A stretch of 64,000 bases of DNA from assembly GCA_963693285.1 (NCBI GenBank), contig OY848917.1, forward strand, positions 32,003,245 to 32,067,244, read 5' to 3'. This document shows, piece by piece, positions 49,864-60,800 of the stretch. The notes below the pieces were generated by a model. The model saw nothing but the letters and a program-made list of their open reading frames with translations, was not told the origin of the DNA and searched no databases. This DNA comes from Xestospongia muta. Its lineage: Eukaryota; Porifera; Demospongiae; Haplosclerida; Petrosiidae. Position numbers and translations under genes: made by a program. The stretch's first letter is position 1. Each line of letters begins with the position of its first letter.

Positions 49864-50036
49864 TATTATCACTGACTATATTAAAATGACTGAGTATATA
49901 TCAGTATTGTATAATACATTATCAATTACAATCTGTATTATATACTGTATACAATGTAGTGTTACCACAAACACTTAAGTCACTTATTTAAACACACCAT
50001 AAACCACTAACATGTAAACAGATGCTTATAAAGTAC
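49864..50036 (+). repeat. Dispersed direct repeat, copy 2
   Basis: Second copy of 47954-48125, 1.9 kb away, with only a handful of differences. Confidence 0.9.
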
Positions 50037-50690
50037 TTTATATAATAGAGTACTAATACATGTTATGATAGATACATGTACTTAGAGTACTTTATATATC
50101 TAGTACATGTATAGTACTGATCTCTCTCTCCTTAGACTAGAGAGTACATTATAACTCAATATTATATTATGACAAGTTAAAGTAAGTGACATAATATAAA
50201 ATCAATATATTATAAGTTATTAACAAGATATTATTAAAATGATACTATCATATCAATATGAGACATAAGGTAGTAATGTCTAATATAATGATATGTCCAT
50301 TATAATGTATTAATAGAATACGCTAATATATCATTATCAGTTCCTCTCTATTATATTAATATGATAAACTAGTCTAGTATTATATTACTAGTAACTATAT
50401 ACTTTATTATCTATAATGGAAATGTTTTTACTTGTAGATATTGACAGTGTATGATCTTAGACATCAAATGATATGATGACTCTAACATTAGTACTTGATA
50501 TTGAGAAGATATTGGACATACTAACTATGAGAATAAGTACATATTGTAATAATTAATTAATTGACTTTTTATGATCAATTTAATTTAACATACAACAGTT
50601 GATAATGAATTTCTATACTATTACTAATTAACATTTTTGGGGGTGTGGTTTCTTTATGCAATGAGAAAGAAAGAAGTACTTAAAACGATA

Positions 50691-50714
50691 ATGTCTGAGC
50701 CATCTATGATACTG
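50691..50714 (+). CDS. Start-codon exon of second ankyrin gene
   Basis: ATG TCT GAG CCA then CTG/GTAGGT. Codes MSEPSMIL, phase 0. Chosen because it is the nearest ATG exon with a good donor in phase with 51489. Splicing across the 774-bp intron is predicted. Confidence 0.5.
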
Positions 50715-53700
50715 GTAGGTGACTGCCGTATATATATGTGTGTGTTGTGTTAATAGTATAAACCATTAACTGATCCTAGTATATATGACTGTAGACTATA
50801 GCTATGACTATAGTAGATAGACAGTCATTGTTATATAATGATAGTATATACTTCAATGTTAGTATGATTGAGTTCACAGGTTGACACTATGTGTGTGTAT
50901 GATACAAGTAATGGTACATTAAACTAGTCCTGACAATAAACACACTGTGATATTAGGTCTATTAGTGTAGAGGTAGAGTCAATGATTACTACATGTAGTA
51001 TTAGATAACTTTAATAGTTACATAGAACAATAGAACAATAATATATAGAAATGGTCAGTTAATATGTAGTCTAACATATTGTATGAAAGATCATTGACAC
51101 ACACTTTGGATACCAGCCAAAGTATTAATAATATTCATAACATACAAATAGTCTTAATTAGAATTCCTCACTAAACTAATTAATATCATAAATGATGTTA
51201 TTAACTCTATAGTCTTATTATTTAATTATTGTCACTATATAACTGTCTACATGATGTTACATGATGTTGAAGTAAACTTGTATTATGTTAGTACATGTTA
51301 TTATCAGTTAAATATTAGTAGATAAAACAGGAGTAGACTATGAGTAAAGTACATGTATATTATATACATGGATACATGTATTGATTACATATCATCTATG
51401 TTGTCTAGTAATATATATCTCTGATATAGTTCTAAAATATACTACTATCAGTTATTTCATGTATAATGTGTCTCTCTCTTTATATTAGGAGAAGTACCTT
51501 TGTAATGCAGCTCGTACTGGTGAACTTGATTTAATAAGGAGTGCCATAGAAGATGATTCTGTTCATGTTAATGCTATAAGTGATAATGTTAGTACATGTC
51601 ATATAATAAGTAGTGACCTTATAGACATGAATTAATAAGTGCCTAATTTATAATAACTTATAACCACTTTATTATATAGTGGAATCTCTAATAATGGACA
51701 TCCCAATAGTGGAAAATAATGGATGATTACTTTGAAATGGACTGATCATCCATTGATTGTAATGGAATTACACACTCTGAAATGTAGACACTTTCAAACA
51801 AAAGAGTTTTTTACTCTTGAAATTTCTATCACATGCAATTTTACCATTGTAATATGGTGGGTGTGTCTATATAGTCCACATTGACTTACTGTATACAATG
51901 TATGGCTTAACAAAAGATTTTGACAATTTTTTCTTCTTTAAGTACTTCGTTTTAAGCTACATCCAGACATTTGTTTGAAGTGAAAGATATCAGTAAAGCA
52001 TACAATATACATGCACTTTTAGATGTTTTGCTCTAACCTTTGAGCTAAGGACACCTCTCTATAATAGACACTTGTCTTTATGGTGTCCACTATTTGGTGA
52101 TTCCACTGTAGAGAAAACCTAGTAGTATTTGAAATACAGTTATAAATGAAAGGCACTAAAGTGCCGAACCTCGCTGCAGTTTCTAAGTTATTTGTAAATG
52201 CTATGCCAGCTTAGGCCCAGCTATGATGTTACTAGGTAGCATTACAAAAAAAATTTATTAATATTCCAGGTGTGGTCACACTAATCAATATTTCATATAC
52301 AAAATTTATTGTAGCTTGAAGATGAAATGTTCTTTGAAAACGTCTTACATGACTCTGATTTTGAAAATACATAATGAAACAAGGTGTGGTCAAATTATTG
52401 ATGGGATCACGTGATGCATATTATAAACTGTTGTTTGATCACTCAGTATTTCTCTTTAATCAAAGGGAAAAAAGCTTTGTCGTTTATTGGGTACTTTGCA
52501 CTCTGATTGACATGTCTGTGAAGCTGTAACTGAGTAAGTAATAGTATCATTCAATTGCCAAGCAAGATTAAGTGCTAGATTCGTGATGAACGTTTCTCTG
52601 AGCCTTTACATGACGCTTTAAAATGATTCAATATTTCATATACAAAATTTATTGTAACATGAAAATGAAACGTTCTTTGGAAACATCCCGTAGTATAAAT
52701 ATAAATTAATATATTATCTATTAGTAGCAGTTTTTCTAGTGCTTTGAGATGTTTCCTGAATGCGTTACTTCGCTCCAAATCCACAAAACACTTTTCAGAA
52801 CTTTTCTAACGATTGCTTCGACCAACGGCCTTCTGTTTTGCTGATCCGTATTCGTATAAGATTCTCTACAGCATACTAAAAATCTCCACATTAAGTTTTT
52901 TACTTTTCGAGAAACGGCACTTTGACTCTGTAGCCTGAAAATTCTTTTGTAAGTTTTAAGCTTTCCTTTTCCTTGACGATGTTCTTGATACTACTGTTGT
53001 AAAGTCCACATGTTTTTCTATTCATTGCTAAACGTTGGTAGCTGCTAACGCTTTGCTTGCCAAGTTATAGTAGTTCAAAGGTAACAGGCAGTGCAGACAC
53101 ACACACACACACACACACACACACTGACAGACTACAGTACCCTCGCTTTGCGCCCACGCACAACGAGGTTAATGATGTTTATAGTAATAGTAATACCAGG
53201 TTTTAGTACAGGGTTGACATTATTATCTGAAATGACACTACATTGAAGTAAACTGTAAATGATGTCACAATTATCTGATAAACAGATCTTAATTTTACAT
53301 GTGACTGTGTTATATGAACCTGATATCTGTAAATGGTATTTTGTAAGAGATATAGTACAGTATGATTATATTGTATTATGTTTTCTTTGTCTTTATTCAG
53401 TATAGCCAAACCATGTTACATTTTGCTGCTTATCATGGACATAATAATATCATCAGTTATTTACTTAGTATTGGTGCAGACCCCAATATACAAGATGAGG
53501 TGAGTGTTTATAGATAATGTTATAAGTTATAGAGTATTCTAGTACATGTTAAGTACATGTCATATTGTTACATATGACTTTTACAGTGAAGCACTGTTTG
53601 TAATATCAAAACTGTTATTCTGTCACTGTAATTGAACTATGTATAATTTACAATATATATTATTTAATTGAAGACTGTTCATATTAACTGCTTTGTGTTT

Positions 53701-56700
53701 TGACTATAATGTTGTCTCTTCTTGTTTAATTTTCAATTATAAGATACCAAGTTATTCCAATAGTTCTTCTCTTTAATATAGTACATGTTAATATGTTTGA
53801 TAATTCCAAAGTCAGCTCAGTATATTACTGATAAGGACAATATGGTCATCAGGACACATGTACATTAAAACATAATGAAGTTATTAAATTGTAAAATACA
53901 AGGTCAAAGTTAATATGAACAGACATTATTTATAGTCATGTGACTTATAGCTAATGAAATTCCTTGATTTTAATCAGGTGACTGTGAATGTTAGGTTATA
54001 TTTTCTTAATAAAGCACTATTTTAAATAATTAATAGTTCATTTAGTAACATTAAAGAAAAAAAAATGTAATTACTATTTTAGAATTTATAGGAACTATCA
54101 GTGACTTTTCTGAATTTTTTACAATTAAAAAGATGTCTATGTTATAATTGTCCTTCATTATACCACATTAAATAAATGATTAAACTGGTTAATAGTTGTA
54201 AGTCACATGACTATAGCTAAGTCATTATAAACTACACAGGTGATGTCATTATGTATAGTAATAAATGTACAATAATTGAAGTGTTGAAATTTTCACATTT
54301 TTGAAAATGCCATTATTATAAAAGTTTACAGGTATTAAATTTTTAATGTGTAAATTTTAGGTCAGTGTAGTTAATGTAATTACCTTACAAACTAACCAAT
54401 AGGTATAAATGTAGATTTAACATTAATATAAAATTGAATACATGAACAAAAATCAGTTAATACATTTCTATAAATATTAATTTTTCAAATGAGAAATCAC
54501 ACATTATTCACAGACTGGTTCTAAGACTAATAATTTTATTAGGTTTTGATGAATAGCAACTTAGAGACTTGAATATAAAGATCTACAGATTATGCTATTG
54601 TTATGTCACTATCACAAATCTCAAGAATTGTTAGAATTGAAATAATTATTAGTGACACTAAAATTTACTTAAATGGGTATGTTTAACATGGTAGTATATT
54701 TTAATTTTGTAGTTGAGCAACTATCCACAAATAACATGGAAATAAATACGTCATTAATATTTATATCATTACATACATTTACCTTTGGTTTGTGCAGTAA
54801 TTTATATGTCCTAATCACTATGTTTACTTTATAATAACATAATACACATATAACTACATTAAGACTAATTATAGCATTTTTACTAAATTGAGCAGTTGCA
54901 AGTTTCTCTTATGATTACATATTTAATCTTCACTATTAATTAGAGTATATAGATAGGACAGTACTTTGTGTTCTTTAAAAAATATTTTAAACATCTTTCT
55001 GATATTCATAGATTTTCTTGTTACTATAACCTTAACCTCAATGATAATAGTAATGATGACTTTGCAAAAATGAACAAATATATTACACTTGTCATATCTC
55101 TTGACTCCACCTCCCTAATATATAGTACTTATAATGTATGTACTTGTATATACTAACAAATATTAATATAATGTAAAGGTATTCATGATATGTCTTTGAT
55201 GTTAATATTATTGTATATGTATATAGGCTGGAGAAACACCACTCTACAGGTCATGCAACAGTAATAAGGATAATTCTAACTCAGTACAATTACTGGTACA
55301 AGGTGGTGCTAAATCTGATATTGCTAATAAAGTAAGTTATCACAATGTCTACATCAGTGATGTGTCTATTATAGCGTGAATGTAACCAACTTCCATTATA
55401 ATTACTGGATCATTACATCATTATCATTATCATTATCATTAGGTTACATCGAACAGATGGTACCATTTAATGGACAATTAGTAACACATTTGCTATATAC
55501 ATTGTAGTTTGTGCTAGTATGTAACATTAATATTATATCTTGTTTAGGATGGCAAGACTCCATTGTACATAGCATGTTACAGAGGTCATGATAAAGTAGT
55601 ACAAGTGTTACTAGACCATGGTGTTCAAGTGGATGTTCCAGACAAGGTCAGTACATATCATGTATTCATATTAAGTTATGTAACACAACAGAAGTTAATA
55701 AGCTACTTTGGTCATATACGAAACCAACAAAGAATGATCTCAATGTATTGTTATTGTTCAGCTATGATTGCAATCATGGAATATTCAAAATTCATTTGTG
55801 TTCACTTTGTACCTGGAAATGATGTGTGGTAGAGGACGTTGACAGAAATAGTATTTACATTTGCTAATTATAATGTTGTGGTTCAGGCTCATTAGTGAGT
55901 GTTTCCTACCAAACAATGTGTAGTCTTGTGTTCTTTCAGCAAATCATGGAAGGTTTTTTGTGTTGATGACCTAATAATAATCACTGTTACAGTACCTGTA
56001 AAATGTAGTAAAAGATTAAATTATTTTCAGTGCACACATCAATAATTTTATTGACAATAACAAAATAACATTATATGTAGCCAGTATATATCTAGGAATG
56101 AGTACAAACAAGACATTGATGTCTGTAATTCCATCCACCTCTGATGAACCACTCAACAAAGTAGTAAAAACAGAAGAGGGATTAGCATAACATTGTAGTT
56201 GAAATATATAGGGTAAACAGCGAATAAACAGACAGGTCCTTTTATTGGACACTATATCTTAGACTGAATATGCTATTGATATGGAACCAACTGCATCTAA
56301 AAGAGAAGACTGTTAAACCTTGGGGTTGCAAAAATGAACTAGATCATAAGTATAACTTTGAGGTTAGAGACGGGAGAAATAGGAGTCTTTGTAAATGTTT
56401 ACTCAAACAGGTGGTACCATTGATGAATAGACAATGCTTAACACTCGAGACAGAGTAAACCAAATGTTATAAATCTAACAAACATAATTTGTCCACATAT
56501 TGAAATACATTTATAATAGGTTTCAGCTAAAACTGACAACGATGTGAGTAACTATAGTAGATGAGAAAATCTTCAGTATTTGGCCAATCAAACAGACATA
56601 CATAACAAAAGGTTGTGGCTTTCACAATATTAAAATATTTATTTAGCAAGTGTATGTAATTAATTATTACATGAATACAAAAATTGCAGACATATATTTC

Positions 56701-57818
56701 GGAAGGACTGTATTTTTGTTTTAGTTTCAATAGCTAAAGTGTATGTTAAATTGTTACATGAATACAAAAATTATTGACATTTGTCACAGAAGAAGTTAAC
56801 TGTATTTTTCGTCTTTAGTTTCAATCTAATACAAACTTGATGAAACCATTCTCCACAGTAATCACATTTACCCACTTATAAGCTTTGGGAGTTACACAGT
56901 TCTTATCTTTGAAATTAGTAATAACTTGTCCAGTGTCTGCTGGATACAAAATAATATTTCTAAACATAACATTAATTATAATCACCTCTCTCATTAGTAA
57001 ATCCAGTAAGAACAATAAATACATTATACTGTAGTTAACTATAAAAGTACTATTACCTCTCTCAATAACATTAATGTGTGTAAATCTAGTACATTGTCTC
57101 ATTAACATTGCTATTAATTTACTTCTTTGAAGAATGGACATTTTGATTGTTTACAATGTGCACATGTCACCTCATTAATTAAATTCTTTGTGGTCAATGG
57201 GACTCTGTATACTGGTTTATGAGTGATAATACTAACCTTTTTATTATAAATATCTACAATATACCATTACAACTGCCTCAGTGTTGGTACTCCAATGAAT
57301 ATACAATACTAGCCTAGTAATTAGAAAGTATTGTAATTTTGTGAGTGTAAAGTGAACTCAAATGTGCTTAAGTGCTGTACACCATTTTTTAATAAGTCAT
57401 ATTCATTATTAAGGAGAATTATTATCAGTTCTACATTAACATCAATTTTGAATCTCCTCATTTTAGAAATGTTCTAAAGTGAAATGAAGGGTAGCCCTAA
57501 AACCCTTATTATTAACCCTTATCTTACAATAGATACAAAGCTTTAACAGTTGTTCTTTTCTGTCACTTTCAGAGTCACTTCATAACATAATTATATTATT
57601 AAATTTATCATTTCAAAGCTTTTATGATAGTGAGATCATTTACTAATTACTAGTTTGATGTTTGACATACCTAATGAAGCATTAAAGTTTATTATTAACT
57701 ACAGTTTATTTATATTAAGTAAACAAAGCCTACAATGATGTAACAGTCATTTGACAATCCACTTTTAGTTATTATATTTAATAAAGAGAGTAAGATGTCT
57801 TTTAGGTGACTAATTCTA

Positions 57819-57861
<43 letters not shown>

Positions 57862-60800
57862 TACTTTTTTGGTCTGATTTTTCTAACTATTAACAACAAA
57901 CTTCGTTGATGTAGTAGTTTATCATTATCTGTAACAAGTATATATACTTGTACTATACATATATTTGCTATATCCTGTACATGTACATTTACCAACTACT
58001 TTCCTTGACACAAAACACACAACATATAATACATTATCTTCCTTGATTGTTAATATAGTTTAGATGTAATACATACATTGTTATATTCACTTGTTAATTT
58101 GATGTTCCTCACGTGATGTTTATATCTGTATAATATAAGAAGTCAAGATCCCTCTCTATGCTGCCTCAAAGAGAGGCAACATTGACACTGTACAAATATT
58201 ACTAAAAGCTAATGCTAATACTGATCTAGCAAACAAAGTAAGTTGTCTGATGTAAAATAGTTATAGTGTATCCTTGATTAATGTCAGAGCTCTTTGACCT
58301 GACATTAAAAGAAGACAGGTGTTTATTCAGGTAATTATTAACCCTTATCTCACAAAAAATACCAAATTATTGTTTTGTTGTCTCTTTTTAGTTTTTATAA
58401 GTTACTTTATAGCAAATTATAAATTGTCATTTTGAATTTTTTTTATTCTAACAAAAAGATTCATTGATCACAAATACATTTGAAAAATATGACTCTGTTG
58501 CTTAGAATGAAATATATCCTAGATGAGCTTGATTATTCTTAAGTTCCTATAGTTTTAATTTGCTGTACCAAACTTTTCTCCTAGATTTCTGTAGAGGTAC
58601 ATGTAGTTTGTCATTCTGTGACATGTATATGTACTTGTACTATATATTTATTTGCTATATATCGTGTACATGTACATTTACAAACTAGTTTCCTTTGACA
58701 TAAAACACACAACATATAATACATTATATTCCTTTATTGTTAATATAGTTTAGATGTAACACATATATTATTATATTCACTTGTTAATTTGATGTTCCTC
58801 ACATGATGTTTATATCTGTATATATATGTATGTATAGGAAGGCAAGACCCCTCTCTATGTTGCATCAGAGAAACGCTACATTGAAATTGTCCAAGTATTA
58901 CTAAAGGCTAATGCTAACACTGATCTAGCAAACAAAGTAAGTTGTACGATGTAAAAATATTATTTTCATTTTCCTTTGTTAATATCAGATCATTTTGATC
59001 TGACATCTGACAAGAAGTCAGGTGTTTATTCAATGTAGTTATTTATCCTTACCTGACAATAACTAGAAAGCATTAGTTGTTGTTTTTTTCCCTTTTTAGC
59101 CATTAAGAATGACATTATAGCAAATTATAACTTGTAATTTTTTATAATAGTGAAAGTGTTTACTAATCATAGATACATTTGAAGGATAGTAGCTGTATGC
59201 TTTTAGTGCAGTCCTTCTTTCGTTTTATTTAAGATTTCTGATTTATGACTGTGATGTATTGACTCAGTTATAGTTAATAACTTTATATGAGTATAAACAC
59301 ATCAACATTTAACATACAGTATGGGTATAAATTTTCGTGGGCGTTTTAATTTCGCTGCATTCGTGGTTTGTTGTTTTATGACAAAATTTAACTTTTGTTC
59401 CACCCACTCATAATCACGTGATCTCAATAACAGCGTATAAACACGTGGCTTTCATAGATATTGTTTAGTCTGCTAGTTAATGGCTCTTTTTAAGTATCTA
59501 CGTACTATTGAAAACTGTCATATGGACCATTGTCATCTACAGTTCCAGCAAAAACTATCGCTGAAGTGAATAAGCAGGTGTCTGATGTCAAGCGACAAGG
59601 ACTTAAAAGAGGAGAATATTCTAAACACTTTCCAGCTGATAAAGCTGTAATAGGAAGATATGCAAGTGAGCATGGGGTTGCTAAGGCTATACGGAATTTT
59701 AAAGAAAGAACTTGAAGGAGACTTCCATTAGAGATTGGAAGAAAGCTTATGATAAGGAATTAAAAGAGAAGTGTAAATGTGTGTCACCTGGACAAGCAGT
59801 AGTTGCCACTTCTTTGCCTGCAAAAAGACGTGGGTCACTCCTCGGTTAAAGGTTAGATAAATATTTGCAAGAAATGATTCTATCAATGCGGGGTCATGGA
59901 ACACCCATTGGAACTAGTATTATAACGGGCATTGGGAGAGGAATAATGCTGGAACATAACAGAACTGGCTTAAAAGAATTTGGTGGTTTGGTCAATCTCA
60001 ATAAGGAGTGGGCTAAAAGTGTTTTACGCCGAATGGGTTTTAGTAAAAGAAGAGCTAGCTCCAAATCAAAGATGTTGCCTTGTAATTTTCAAGCAATTAA
60101 AGAACAATTCTTAATTAATGTGAATTCCGTAGTGAAGATGAAAGATATACCAGGAGACATGATTATTAACTGGGATCAGATAGCAATGAAGCTTGTTCCA
60201 TTTTCATCATGGACTATGGAAAAGAGAGGAACTAAAAGAGTAGAAATATCTGCTACTGATGACAAACGGCAAATAACTGCCATCTTTGTGTGCTAACTCT
60301 CAGGTAACTTGTTACCAATACAACTTATTTACAAAGGCACAACTCCAAGATGTCTTCCATCAAGTGTGCCTTTTCCTTCAGATTGGCATATCACATTCAC
60401 AGCTAATCACTGGTCCAACACTGAAACCATGTTAGAATATGTAAATTGTATAATAATACCTTACGTACAAAGCAAAAGAAAGGAGTTGAAGTTAACCTCA
60501 GATCACTCAGCTCTTATTCTATTTGATGTCTTCAGAGGACAGTGCACTGAGGACATATTCAAGTTGCTGAAAGATAACAACATTTTGTATGTACTTATCC
60601 CTCTTAATTGTACAGATAAACTTCAACTGTTAGACTTAAGTGTCAACAAACCAGCCAAAGACTTCATAAAGGGAAAGTTCAGCAATGGTATGGAGTACTC
60701 ATATACAAACAGTTGGAAGATAATAATGAGGAAGAAGTCGACATGCAATTAAGTATAATGAAACCATTGTCAGCAACATGGATAATCAAAATGTATCATT

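Larger units (their letters stand above)
45480..50690. other. 5.2-kb AT-rich stretch, no gene recognised
   Basis: Only chance-length frames. Holds a duplicated block of about 175 bp (listed separately). It separates the unknown ORF cluster from the second ankyrin gene and should include that gene's promoter. Confidence 0.5.
51588..53400. other. Intron containing a foreign-looking block
   Basis: AT-rich flanks with a less AT-rich centre (52152-53172) described separately. No coding exon seen. Confidence 0.5.

Noticed and set aside
52575..53409. Minus-strand frames of 68-69 codons in the ankyrin intron
   Set aside because: No motif, and one overlaps the acceptor region of the ankyrin exon at 53401.
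55832..57141. Short frames on both strands in the intron after 55646
   Set aside because: No domain pattern, no splice-site support and length compatible with chance in AT-rich DNA.
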